Below, piece after piece: positions 42,614 through 50,173 of a stretch of DNA of 64,000 nt. Origin of the DNA: Salibacter halophilus (GTDB lineage: Bacteria > Bacteroidota > Bacteroidia > Flavobacteriales_G > Salibacteraceae); NCBI RefSeq assembly GCF_008806325.1, contig NZ_WACR01000004.1, positions 186,001 to 250,000 of the forward strand. The letters run 5' to 3'. The translations under genes were made by a program, and so were the position numbers. Position 1 is the stretch's first letter. Each line of letters opens with the position of its first letter. A model generated the notes under the pieces. That model ran no database searches, was not told the origin of the DNA, and saw only the letters and a list, made by a program, of their open reading frames with translations.

Positions 42614-43141
42614 TTAAAATCTGAATCCGGTTGCGATCAAAAAGCCATTAGCATAAATTGGTTTTGATGGAAGTTTCTCGGCAGTTGAACCACTTCCAAT
42701 TCCGCCAAGCTCAATGAAGTAGGAAGGAACACGCTTCCCCGTTCCAATAAAAAATTCAAATCCAAATAGACCAAATCCACCCGGACTGAAATCCTGATCA
42801 CTAAAATCGGGATTAGGAACGGCTACAAATAAACCTCCTTCAGCGTAAATACCAACTTTTTCACTTATAGGTGATCGGTACCTGATCGCGATCTGACCAT
42901 TGTAATAATGATACCAGTTCTGGTTTTCAGTTTTAGGAGAGATTCCCTGTAGCCAGTTTGTATTGGCTTTTAAGGATATGCTCAGGTTTTTAAATTCAGG
43001 GGAAATTACATGAATACCAAGGCCAAAATCGTCTTGAAATTGATTGATTTGAAAACCGAATTTAACTTGTTTAGTATCCCGAATTTGACCGATTAAAGTA
43101 AATGGAATTAAAACGAGTATCAGCGATATTTTTAATTTCAT
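42614..43141 (-). CDS. Predicted small outer-membrane protein
   Basis: 175 residues. Signal peptide (MKLKISLILVLIPFTLIGQ) then alternating strands (VKFGFQINQFQDDFGLGIHV, IAIRYRSPI, VGIYAEGGLF, FGLFGFEFFIG) ending in NGFLIATGFRF, consistent with a beta-barrel. No family recognised. Last gene of the operon PadR regulator, four-TM protein, this protein, with 2 bp to the preceding gene. Tail-to-tail with the OhrR gene with no spacer. Confidence 0.62.
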   Translation of the reverse strand: MKLKISLILVLIPFTLIGQIRDTKQVKFGFQINQFQDDFGLGIHVISPEFKNLSISLKANTNWLQGISPKTENQNWYHYYNGQIAIRYRSPISEKVGIYAEGGLFVAVPNPDFSDQDFSPGGFGLFGFEFFIGTGKRVPSYFIELGGIGSGSTAEKLPSKPIYANGFLIATGFRF

Positions 43142-43143
43142 AA

Positions 43144-43563
43144 TTATTCAAAAATTTCTGTTTTTTTAATCCCATTGATAGCTTTCTTCCTTGAAATCAG
43201 GAAAAAGATAAAATGGATCGCTAAAAATGCTCCCCAAATGAGGGCAGTGAGGTGAACTGTGAAAATGTTTTCATATTTAGAATGAAAATCGGAGAGGAGC
43301 CACAACTCACCAATTACGTTACAAATCAGGTACGTTGCAAAATGAAATCTGAATCCTATATCGTACAGAGGTAGGTCATTACCGTCTTTTTTACCAAAAT
43401 ACCATCCTAGGAAAAATGCTCCTAAGCCATATGCTGTAGCCATTATCCATACCTCCCAAAACAATTTGGCATCGAGCATTGAGCTTAGTGTATATCTGAA
43501 AATAACGGTGAGTATTGTCATGCTAATGATGAAGTAGATGAGATTTTTTGTAAATACTTTCAT
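43144..43563 (-). CDS. Four-helix membrane protein of a PadR operon
   Basis: 139 residues with four hydrophobic segments (about 8-28, 36-58, 72-92, 104-126), short loops and a lysine-rich C-terminus. No recognised family. It lies 13 bp after the PadR-like regulator gene and 2 bp before the small outer-membrane protein gene, so it is probably controlled by that regulator. PadR operons often encode membrane or efflux functions, but nothing in this sequence shows transport. Confidence 0.6.
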   Translation of the reverse strand: MKVFTKNLIYFIISMTILTVIFRYTLSSMLDAKLFWEVWIMATAYGLGAFFLGWYFGKKDGNDLPLYDIGFRFHFATYLICNVIGELWLLSDFHSKYENIFTVHLTALIWGAFLAIHFIFFLISRKKAINGIKKTEIFE

Positions 43564-43576
43564 TTTAATGTCCTCC

Positions 43577-43954
43577 TTATTTTATGAGTTTTTGAATTCT
43601 ATCGTTGAAAAAGAGATTGATATTTCTCTTAATGAATGTTTCAAGTAGTTCAGATCCAACATCGGTGAGATAGTAATACTTGCGATCAGGACCTTTGTTT
43701 CCTTCACGAGTTTCGAAATCCACAACGCCAACGTGTTGATATTTTCTGAGGTTTCTATATAGGCTCTGGCTTTCACAACTCATTGTTTCTTCAGACTGTT
43801 CCTGAACAAACTCACGGATTTCATCTACATATTTCTTTCCGTCTTTCAATGCTAAAAATATCCACAGTGTAAGCTGTCCTTTCTTATAGGTATCCTCCCA
43901 GGCACTAAGGAGTTCTTGTGTTTTGTTTGTTTGTTTCATTGATGTTCTCATCAT
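43577..43954 (-). CDS. PadR family transcriptional regulator
   Basis: 125 residues. The winged-helix domain runs KKGQLTLWIFLALKDGKKYV, then ESQSLYRNLRKYQHVGVVDF with the recognition helix, then GPDRKYYYLTDVGSELLETF, the typical PadR wing and C-terminal helix. PadR proteins are repressors that often regulate their own operons. The start at 43954 fits the promoter 23 bp upstream. An ATG at 43939 is an alternative. A long inverted repeat covers the start codon and transcription start, so autorepression is likely. Confidence 0.85.
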   Translation of the reverse strand: MMRTSMKQTNKTQELLSAWEDTYKKGQLTLWIFLALKDGKKYVDEIREFVQEQSEETMSCESQSLYRNLRKYQHVGVVDFETREGNKGPDRKYYYLTDVGSELLETFIKRNINLFFNDRIQKLIK

Positions 43955-43984
43955 GTATTAAACAAGTTGAATAATACAAATGTA
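43954..43984 (-). promoter_or_regulatory. PadR operon promoter with overlapping inverted-repeat operator
   Basis: Minus-strand -7 element TACATTTG (plus 43977-43984), overlapped on its downstream side by the inverted repeat TGTATTA-N11-TAATACA (43954-43978), which covers the predicted transcription start and the first start codon. A natural site for PadR autorepression. Confidence 0.6.
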
Positions 43985-44040
43985 ATAAAAGGTTTTTTAT
44001 TCTTCCAAATTTTATGGAAGCAAAAGTTTTCAGTTTTCAT

Positions 44041-44048
44041 TACATTTG
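44041..44048 (+). promoter_or_regulatory. -7 promoter element TACATTTG, start-proximal
   Basis: Perfect TAnnTTTG 5 bp upstream of ATG 44054. Predicts a leaderless or nearly leaderless transcript for the small membrane protein gene. Confidence 0.55.
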
Positions 44049-44053
44049 AGGAT

Positions 44054-44218
44054 ATGAAGTCAAAGTATGTAGATGTATTGATGATTTTGGTCATCACCGT
44101 TTTTCTCATTGCAATGAATGAAATTGGGATACTTGAGAAATATGTAGAATTCATTATTATCCCGATGTTAGCTGTCTATTTTGTAGGTAAATATGTTCAG
44201 CGAAAATTTTGTAAATAA
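44054..44218 (+). CDS. Small two-helix membrane protein, 54 residues
   Basis: From ATG 44054 the product has 54 residues: two hydrophobic segments (VLMILVITVFLIAMNEIG and VEFIIIPMLAVYFVG) flanked by Lys/Arg residues and a basic end. A longer reading from 43967 would start upstream of the promoter element and is rejected. No family recognised. It precedes a secreted hypothetical gene by 14 bp and probably shares its transcript. Confidence 0.6.
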   Translation: MKSKYVDVLMILVITVFLIAMNEIGILEKYVEFIIIPMLAVYFVGKYVQRKFCK

Positions 44219-44232
44219 ACCAATCCCTTATT

Positions 44233-44733
44233 ATGAAATCGCTATTGCTTACCCTTTTGACAACATGCTTTATTTCAATTTCATTTGCTCAATCTTTTGA
44301 AGTTCCTGAGAATTATAAACTTGAAAAAGGAGAAGATTATGAGCGCTATGAAGATGAAATAATCGATTGTATCGACTGGCTTATGAGTACTCCACCCAAT
44401 GAAGAAACGGAAAAAAGAGATAGAGCCAGTAAGTTTTATCTCGAATGGATAGCCGGCACACCTGATGTTACAATAGAACTCAATCTCGATGTGGCTCCAT
44501 TTGCAGAAAAGTCACCCGAGCTACTGGTTATTTATATGGGTGGGTGGACCAAAAAAGCACTGAATTCTGACGAACCCGTAAGCATAGTTGACGGAAGCGA
44601 AGCAGGCTTATTAGCTGTTATTGAGTATTATCAAAAAAATGAGAATATCATTGATAAAAACAGGAAAGTAAAGAAGCTTATTAGACTAAAAAAGAAAGAT
44701 AAGCTGCGTCAATTTGTTTTAGATAATGCTTAG
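44233..44733 (+). CDS. Secreted hypothetical protein
   Basis: 166 residues with a signal peptide (MKSLLLTLLTTCFISISFAQ). The mature protein is soluble, acidic in its first half (EKGEDYERYEDEIIDCIDWL) and Lys-rich near the C-terminus, and contains WIAGTPDVTIELNLDV and LVIYMGGWTKKAL, which resemble Bacteroidota secreted proteins of unknown function. Context: small membrane protein upstream, DUF1648 membrane protein 20 bp downstream, all on one strand. Confidence 0.65.
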   Translation: MKSLLLTLLTTCFISISFAQSFEVPENYKLEKGEDYERYEDEIIDCIDWLMSTPPNEETEKRDRASKFYLEWIAGTPDVTIELNLDVAPFAEKSPELLVIYMGGWTKKALNSDEPVSIVDGSEAGLLAVIEYYQKNENIIDKNRKVKKLIRLKKKDKLRQFVLDNA

Positions 44734-44753
44734 TCTTTTTCAGGTTGTTAGAA

Positions 44754-45248
44754 ATGAATGATAGACCTCAAATTAACCTGTCATTATCACCATTTGATAA
44801 GTGGATTGAAGTTTTAGGTTGGTTAGCATTACTGGTAATTTGGGTTTTTTCTATTTACCAGTATTTCTCTTTACCTGACGAAATTCCTATTCATTTCAGT
44901 TTTAGCGGAGAGCCAGATAATTTTGGATCGAAAGGATTTATATTGTCTTTGCCGGTAATTGCTTCAATTCTTTTCCTCGGTCTCACAGCTCTCAATAATT
45001 ATCCGCATCTGTTCAATTACCCATCTGAGATTACAGAAGAAAATGCTGAGATTCAGTACACATTAGCAACCCGGCTCATAAGAATGCTCAAGTTTTCAAT
45101 TGTGGTTATTTTTTTAATTCTGGCAGTTAAAGTAAGGGCATCAGTTGATGGTTTTACATTGTTAGGACCATTTTTAATGCCGGTTATTTTGGGGTTGATT
45201 TTTATTCCCATTGGCTACTTCCTGGTGAAGCTGTTGAAGAGTCAATGA
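44754..45248 (+). CDS. DUF1648 domain membrane protein (SdpI-like N-terminal module)
   Basis: 164 residues from ATG 44754 with four membrane segments. The first loop has SLPDEIPIHFSFSGEPDNFG, the DUF1648 signature (P-x-x-I-P-x-H-F ... G-x-x-D) found in SdpI-type immunity proteins and related membrane proteins. The SdpI C-terminal domain is not present, so an immunity role is not supported. Last gene of a likely three-gene transcript. Confidence 0.78.
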   Translation: MNDRPQINLSLSPFDKWIEVLGWLALLVIWVFSIYQYFSLPDEIPIHFSFSGEPDNFGSKGFILSLPVIASILFLGLTALNNYPHLFNYPSEITEENAEIQYTLATRLIRMLKFSIVVIFLILAVKVRASVDGFTLLGPFLMPVILGLIFIPIGYFLVKLLKSQ

Positions 45249-45253
45249 TTATT

Positions 45254-45308
45254 GGTCAGAGCCTGAATCTAGCTGAATTGGGGTAAAGAGGCAGGTGAGG
45301 ATCTGACC
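45254..45308. repeat. Inverted pair of the GGHTCTGACC word between convergent genes
   Basis: GGTCAGAGCC (45254-45263) and GGATCTGACC (45299-45308) face each other with a 35-bp loop. With flanking bases they give a 9-bp stem TTGGTCAGA/TCTGACCAA. They fill the gap between the DUF1648 and VIT1 genes, where a bidirectional terminator is expected. Confidence 0.7.
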
Positions 45309-45315
45309 AAAAAAT

Positions 45316-46044
45316 TTAACCGAATAGAGTTTCCAAATAATTCCCAGCAACATAAGCGAGAACCGCTGCACTAGCACCCAGCAGTAGTGTTTCAAAAATA
45401 CTGCGCAAGCGATTAGTTTCGTTGACATAACTCTTTAACCACCCGATAGCAATAAAGGCAACTCCAGTTAAAACAGATGAGATTAAAAACAAATCACTTT
45501 CAACCGGATTTATATAATCTAATAGGTAAACTGCGAGCGGAATAAACCCTACAATATTGAAGGAAACAAATGTCATGACAGCCATAGCTATTGCTGATTT
45601 TGACGGTTTTATCAACTCCAGCTCTTCTTTCATCATAATATCGACCCAGCGGTCTTTATCTGCCGTGATGTGATCCACGATTTGCTTGAGTAAGTCACCT
45701 TTGAAGCCCTTTTCTCGGTAAATTTCTTCTACTTCTTCACGTTCTTTGTGAGGTATATGGTCTACTTCCCAATACTCGATTTGTTTGTGCTTTTCGTAAG
45801 TTTCTTTTTCAGATTTATTGCTGAGGTAACTACCAACTGACATTGAAAAACCATCAGCAATGAGGTTGGCAAACCCTAAAATGATTACTACTGAGCTATC
45901 GAGTCCGGCACCTGAAGCACCGGCTACCACAGCAAATGTTGTTACAGAGCCGTCAATACCACCGTACACAAACTCGCCCAGGTAATCCTGAAACCTGGTG
46001 AGTAGTCCGCTCTGTCCGTGAAGAGATTGTTCAGAATGTTGCAT
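45316..46044 (-). CDS. VIT1/CCC1 family iron/manganese transporter
   Basis: 242 residues. The opening YLGEFVYGGIDGSVTTFAVV and ANLIADGFSMSVGSYLSNKS are the first two conserved helices of VIT1/CCC1 proteins, with the metal-site Asp, Gly and Met residues. A charged cytoplasmic segment rich in Glu and His (about 78-140) matches the metal-binding domain between helices 2 and 3. Three more helices follow. Such carriers move Fe2+ or Mn2+ out of the cytosol. Located 12 bp downstream of the MscS gene on the same strand. Confidence 0.88.
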   Translation of the reverse strand: MQHSEQSLHGQSGLLTRFQDYLGEFVYGGIDGSVTTFAVVAGASGAGLDSSVVIILGFANLIADGFSMSVGSYLSNKSEKETYEKHKQIEYWEVDHIPHKEREEVEEIYREKGFKGDLLKQIVDHITADKDRWVDIMMKEELELIKPSKSAIAMAVMTFVSFNIVGFIPLAVYLLDYINPVESDLFLISSVLTGVAFIAIGWLKSYVNETNRLRSIFETLLLGASAAVLAYVAGNYLETLFG

Positions 46045-46056
46045 CAAATCGTAAGG

Positions 46057-46965
46057 TTAGTTCTTTTTCGAAATGTTATTACTACTCAACATAGAGTCCA
46101 GTTTTTCGCCTCCCTTTATACCAAAGTCCAGCGTTCTGATAGGGAATGGGATCGTAATATCGTTTTCGTTGTATGTCTTTTTAAGATTCTTAATGCCATC
46201 ACTAATGGCTCTGAAGTAATCGGGTTGTCTACCGTAATTGACCCAATAACGGACCACAAAATTAATTGAACTATCACCAAAAGCGGTGTAGAAAAATTCA
46301 ACTTTCTTATCTTCTTTCAAATACGGAATAGCTTCAATTGCTTTGGTACTTAGGTCTTCAACCTTTTCCAGATCGTCACCATATGAAATCCCAACTTCCA
46401 AATCGATCCTGCGCTCGCCATTAATCGTAAACTGTGTGTAAGGGTTCTGAAAGATGAGTCTATTCGGTAAAACAATATCTTGCCCCTGTGGAGAAGTGAC
46501 AGTAGTAGAGCGCAAACCTATGCGTTTTACTGTTCCGAAATAACTATTGGTTTCAACGATATCACCAATATTGATTGGGCTTTTTACGGCCATTGCAACA
46601 CCTGATATGAAATTTGCTGCTGCATCCTGAAAGGCGAAACCGAGAGCCAATCCAATAACTCCAACGCCTGCTAAAACAGAAGTAACCGTTTTGTCGAGTT
46701 TTAAAACACTCAAAGCTACCATAATACCCGTCAACATTATTGCAAAACCGGTTAAAGACAGGATTAGCCTGATAACTGAGTCGTTGCTCATCGAACGATG
46801 TAGCACTTTACCCAACACCATCCTAATCAACTTCGACAAAAAGTAGAAAATGAGGAGAACCAATATAGCAATGATAAAATTGGGTAGCATTGTAATTGCA
46901 GTCTCCAGCCAGTTTTCAACTTTATTGATAACAATGGAAGAAGCGTTGGTTATTTTGTCAAACAT
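46057..46965 (-). CDS. Small-conductance mechanosensitive channel (MscS family)
   Basis: 302 residues, the length of a minimal MscS. Three N-terminal helices lead to the pore-lining third helix, GVGVIGLALGFAFQDAAANF, which has the Gly/Ala spacing of the MscS pore. The beta domain has PINIGDIVETNSYFGTVKRI and LPNRLIFQNPYTQFTINGER. The channel opens under membrane tension to release solutes. Start at ATG 46965, as a TTG at 46974 is less likely. It shares a transcript with the VIT1/CCC1 gene. Confidence 0.92.
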   Translation of the reverse strand: MFDKITNASSIVINKVENWLETAITMLPNFIIAILVLLIFYFLSKLIRMVLGKVLHRSMSNDSVIRLILSLTGFAIMLTGIMVALSVLKLDKTVTSVLAGVGVIGLALGFAFQDAAANFISGVAMAVKSPINIGDIVETNSYFGTVKRIGLRSTTVTSPQGQDIVLPNRLIFQNPYTQFTINGERRIDLEVGISYGDDLEKVEDLSTKAIEAIPYLKEDKKVEFFYTAFGDSSINFVVRYWVNYGRQPDYFRAISDGIKNLKKTYNENDITIPFPIRTLDFGIKGGEKLDSMLSSNNISKKN

Positions 46966-47028
46966 ATTTTTCAATTTATCACTTTTGAATGCTTAAAAGT
47001 AAAAATACCTCTTTAACTTTAGGCGCAA

Positions 47029-47265
47029 ATGGAAAAGAAACGTAACGATTTAGCCAAAATCAGAACCAATTTAGCCAATTCGCGCACTTTGTTGAGCTAC
47101 GTGCGAACAGGTTTAGCAATGTTTGGTGTGGCAGCTTTCTTATTCAAGTTCTATGTCAATGATATTGTTCAAATATTATCAGGAGTAGTTGCTATCGTTG
47201 CGATAGCAATCTTTATTTTGGGTTGGATGCAGTACAAAAAAGCTCAGAAAAAAATTGATTATTGA
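47029..47265 (+). CDS. DUF202 (YidH-like) small membrane protein
   Basis: 78 residues. The basic N-terminus and LANSRTLLSYVRTGLAMFGV, followed by two membrane helices, is the DUF202 signature (N-x-R-T-x-L-x-x-x-R-T). Function of the family is unknown. The stop codon is 2 bp before the ATG of the SLC13-type transporter, so it may be a partner or regulator of that carrier. Confidence 0.85.
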   Translation: MEKKRNDLAKIRTNLANSRTLLSYVRTGLAMFGVAAFLFKFYVNDIVQILSGVVAIVAIAIFILGWMQYKKAQKKIDY

Positions 47266-47267
47266 CC

Positions 47268-49046
47268 ATGGAGCTAATTCTACTCGCCATTATAATCCTG
47301 GCAGCTCTCATTCTGTTTGTCACCAATTTAGTATCGGTTGATCTCACAGCCATTATCGTCATGGTCGCCCTCATGCTCACGGGCATACTGACTCCAGAGC
47401 AGGCACTGTCAGGATTTAGCAATACAGCTACAATTACCATTTTGGCGTTGCTCATTATCTCAGAGAGTTTGAAGAATACCGGGGCGGTTGAGGAACTGGG
47501 TAATAAAATGCTCATGATTACGGGTCAGAACCGAATCCTCACACCCATCGTCATCATGCTCATTGCAGCGGTAACCTCTGCATTTATCAACAACACAGCA
47601 GTTGTGGCTGTCTTCATTCCTATCGTGTACCGCATTTCTCAATCGACCGGAATAAAAGTCTCAGCATTATTGATTCCACTTTCTTTTGCTTCAATGGTGG
47701 GAGGAACGTCAACCATGATAGGAACATCCACGAACCTTCTCATCAATTCGCTCGCCAAAGAAAACGGATTAGCCGGTTTTCAGCTCTTTGATCCTGCGTT
47801 ATTAGGCGTTATTTTACTGGCGGTTGCAATTGTTTACCTGTTGTTTGCCAGTATGAAAATGCTCAACAAAGGAAAGAGTAAAGATCCGTATGATAATCAG
47901 GTTGATGATAAACGCTACGTCACTGAAATTGAAATTTATGAAGAATCTGAACTGGTTGGCCAATCACTCGATGAAATCGGGTTGTTTTCACCGTCTGATG
48001 TAGAGTTGCTGCGTATCAATAGAACAGGTGGCGTTCTGATAAAACCTGATTTCGATACCAAACTCAAAGCGGGGGATGTATTGATCTTGCGGACAAATGT
48101 TAGTCAGATCGCTAAGCTCAATGCCGATGAAAAAGTGCAAATAAGGACGAATAAATACTCGCGCAGACTCAACCAGGAAGATGAAGAAACCGAGTTGTTT
48201 GAAGTGTTAGTATCGGCAAACTCTGAGTTGATCGATGAACGAATCTCTGATGTGGAATTCTTCCGCTATGACGCATCTCCAATTGCTGTAAAATCCAAAA
48301 AGCGGTTGACACCAACACGATTGTCTGAACACAAAATCGACTACGGAGATATATTGCTCATGACAGGTAAAAGTCACGAGCAGGATGAGAAGAAACGCAA
48401 CGCGTGGATCACCCTTCAACGATTTTCACGCAATGAGCTAATCAGTCAACTCCCGCGCAGAGATAAAATGCTCATGAGCTCACTGATCACTGTTGGAGCC
48501 GTTTTACTGGCGGTTCTGAATATCTTGCCCATTATCATCAGTGCCTGGCTGGGAGTAGCGTTGCTTATTTTGACAAGATGTATCACGCTCGAAAAGGCTT
48601 ACACAAATGTGGAGTGGAAAGTGATTTTCCTCCTGGCCGGAATCATTCCGCTGGGTATTGCTATTCAGGAAACCGGAGCCGATCAATTAATAGCGAGCGG
48701 AATCATAGATTTGGTTGGAAATGCTTCACCTCAAATGGTGATTTCTGTCGTTTTCATCGCTACTGTCTTGTTAACCGGAATTATCTCCAATCAGGCTACA
48801 GCAGTATTACTTGTGCCTATTGCTTTGCAATTATCCGGTGAGTTGAATATACCGCCACAGGCTTTATTGATGACCATTCTGTTTGGGGCCAGTACCAGTT
48901 TTTACACGCCCGTAGGCTACCAAACCAATGCCATGATTCTGGGTCCGGGGAACTACTCGTTTAAGGATTTCTTATTCGTAGGTGGAATCTTGTGCCTGCT
49001 CTTTTGGGGACTCGTCACCTGGCTGATTCCTGCTTTTTATTTGTAG
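47268..49046 (+). CDS. SLC13/DASS-type anion symporter with two internal TrkA-C domains
   Basis: 592 residues. The N-terminal half of an ion-transporter-superfamily carrier (GFSNTATITILALLIISESL, then AFINNTAVVAVFIP and GGTSTMIGTSTNLLIN) is followed by two RCK-C/TrkA-C domains (about 205-380: ELVGQSLDEIGLF, LKAGDVLILRT). The second membrane half repeats the signature (ISNQATAVLLVPIALQ, GASTSFYTPVGYQTN). Members carry sulfate, dicarboxylates or similar anions with Na+. The regulatory TrkA-C domains may bind a nucleotide. Substrate is not decidable. One GGHTCTGACC copy (47523). Confidence 0.88.
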   Translation: MELILLAIIILAALILFVTNLVSVDLTAIIVMVALMLTGILTPEQALSGFSNTATITILALLIISESLKNTGAVEELGNKMLMITGQNRILTPIVIMLIAAVTSAFINNTAVVAVFIPIVYRISQSTGIKVSALLIPLSFASMVGGTSTMIGTSTNLLINSLAKENGLAGFQLFDPALLGVILLAVAIVYLLFASMKMLNKGKSKDPYDNQVDDKRYVTEIEIYEESELVGQSLDEIGLFSPSDVELLRINRTGGVLIKPDFDTKLKAGDVLILRTNVSQIAKLNADEKVQIRTNKYSRRLNQEDEETELFEVLVSANSELIDERISDVEFFRYDASPIAVKSKKRLTPTRLSEHKIDYGDILLMTGKSHEQDEKKRNAWITLQRFSRNELISQLPRRDKMLMSSLITVGAVLLAVLNILPIIISAWLGVALLILTRCITLEKAYTNVEWKVIFLLAGIIPLGIAIQETGADQLIASGIIDLVGNASPQMVISVVFIATVLLTGIISNQATAVLLVPIALQLSGELNIPPQALLMTILFGASTSFYTPVGYQTNAMILGPGNYSFKDFLFVGGILCLLFWGLVTWLIPAFYL

Positions 49047-49050
49047 TTCA

Positions 49051-49095
49051 TTGATTCCACCTTAAAAACTACCTTTGCACGCAATCAAAAATTGC
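49051..49095 (+). promoter_or_regulatory. pyrD promoter and leader hairpin
   Basis: TTG (49051-49053), 16-bp spacer, perfect -7 TACCTTTG (49070-49077), then an inverted repeat GCAAT-CAAAA-ATTGC (49081-49095) immediately downstream, ending 3 bp before the ATG at 49099. The hairpin would lie at the very 5' end of the mRNA. Confidence 0.6.
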
Positions 49096-49098
49096 AGG

Positions 49099-50130
49099 AT
49101 GTACAAGGCGCTGATCAGACCCATTTTCTTTCTCTTTCCGCCCGAAAAGGCTCATCACCTCACGACTTCGCTGTTTACGGCTCTGACCAAAATTCCCGGT
49201 ATCAAACAGCTCATTCGGAGTATGTTTACCATTCAGGATAAAAGACTTGAGCGCGATATTCTTGGGCTCAAATTTCCCAATCCTGTTGGACTGGCAGCCG
49301 GTTTTGACAAAGAGGCAAAGCTCTATAACTCTTTCAAGCACATCGGTTTTGGTTTTATTGAAGTTGGGACTATAACTCCTAAAGGTCAGCCCGGGAATCC
49401 TAAACCGCGCATGTTTCGACTCCCACAGGATGGCGGACTCATCAACCGAATGGGGTTCAACAACGAGGGCGTTGCGGAGGCTGTGAAAAATCTCAAAAAG
49501 CGAAAAGGCGATTTGATAATTGGCGGAAACATCGGCAAGAACAAGGTCACGCCTAATGAAAATGCGAAGGACGATTATCTCAAGTGTTTTGAGGCGCTGT
49601 ACCCACATGTGGATTATTTTGTGGTGAATGTGAGTTCTCCCAACACGCCCAATTTGCGCGCTTTACAAGACAAAGAGCCGTTGATGGATTTGCTGAAAAC
49701 CATCAGGCAGGCCAACGACCACAAGCAGGTTGCGAAGCCGGTATTTTTGAAAATCGCACCGGATCTGACCGAGAGTCAACTTTTGGATATCGTGGAAATC
49801 GCGGAGAGTGGAGTAGTGGACGGACTAATTGCTACAAATACAACGATTGAACGCAAAAATTTACGGTCAGAGCCAAACCGAGTAGCTGAAGCTGGTGGAT
49901 TGAGCGGAAAACCTGTACGCGAACGATCTACCGAGGTTATCCGCTTTTTGCGATCGAAACTGCCCAAGCCGTTTCCGATTATTGGAGTTGGCGGTATTAC
50001 AGATGAGGAATCGGCATGGGAAAAAATTGAAGCCGGTGCTGATTTGATTCAGGTTTATACCGGGCTGATCTACGAAGGACCGGCTCTGATCAAAAGGATC
50101 AATAAGTACATCCTCAAAAGGCAGGGGTAG
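49099..50130 (+). CDS. pyrD: Dihydroorotate dehydrogenase (quinone), class 2
   Basis: 343 residues. The N-terminal amphipathic extension ([20 protein letters not shown]) is typical of membrane-associated class 2 enzymes. The barrel has [39 protein letters not shown], the catalytic-Ser segment [15 protein letters not shown], and the FMN-binding end PIIGVGGI with [16 protein letters not shown]. It oxidises dihydroorotate to orotate with quinone in pyrimidine synthesis. ATG 49099 is chosen over the reading from 49075, which begins in the promoter region. Three GGHTCTGACC copies. Confidence 0.97.
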   Translation: MYKALIRPIFFLFPPEKAHHLTTSLFTALTKIPGIKQLIRSMFTIQDKRLERDILGLKFPNPVGLAAGFDKEAKLYNSFKHIGFGFIEVGTITPKGQPGNPKPRMFRLPQDGGLINRMGFNNEGVAEAVKNLKKRKGDLIIGGNIGKNKVTPNENAKDDYLKCFEALYPHVDYFVVNVSSPNTPNLRALQDKEPLMDLLKTIRQANDHKQVAKPVFLKIAPDLTESQLLDIVEIAESGVVDGLIATNTTIERKNLRSEPNRVAEAGGLSGKPVRERSTEVIRFLRSKLPKPFPIIGVGGITDEESAWEKIEAGADLIQVYTGLIYEGPALIKRINKYILKRQG

Positions 50131-50173
50131 CGGCATTTTTATAAATTCGCTCTCGAAACCGAAACGAACCTTT

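Larger units (their letters stand above)
710..49874. repeat. Dispersed word GGHTCTGACC, 24 perfect copies
   Basis: Perfect copies in the TCTGACC orientation start at 825, 2755, 6415, 6556, 7968, 24717, 27739, 32652, 35252, 37459, 38011, 41169, 45299, 49179 and 49761. Copies in the opposite orientation (GGTCAGADCC) start at 710, 5469, 7913, 24490, 34417, 42316, 45254, 47523 and 49865. They lie in genes of both strands and all three frames and between genes. None lies in 7978-24489 or 49875-64000. Near-matches with one change occur at 3120, 20770, 27043, 29062, 29900 and 50082. Confidence 0.85.

Noticed and set aside
44754-45248. DUF1648 protein as an SdpI-type bacteriocin immunity protein
   Set aside because: Only the DUF1648 part is present; the SdpI C-terminal domain and any sdpC-like toxin gene are missing.
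49069-49608. 179-codon open frame antisense to pyrD
   Set aside because: Antisense shadow of a well-supported enzyme; it would also cover the pyrD promoter.
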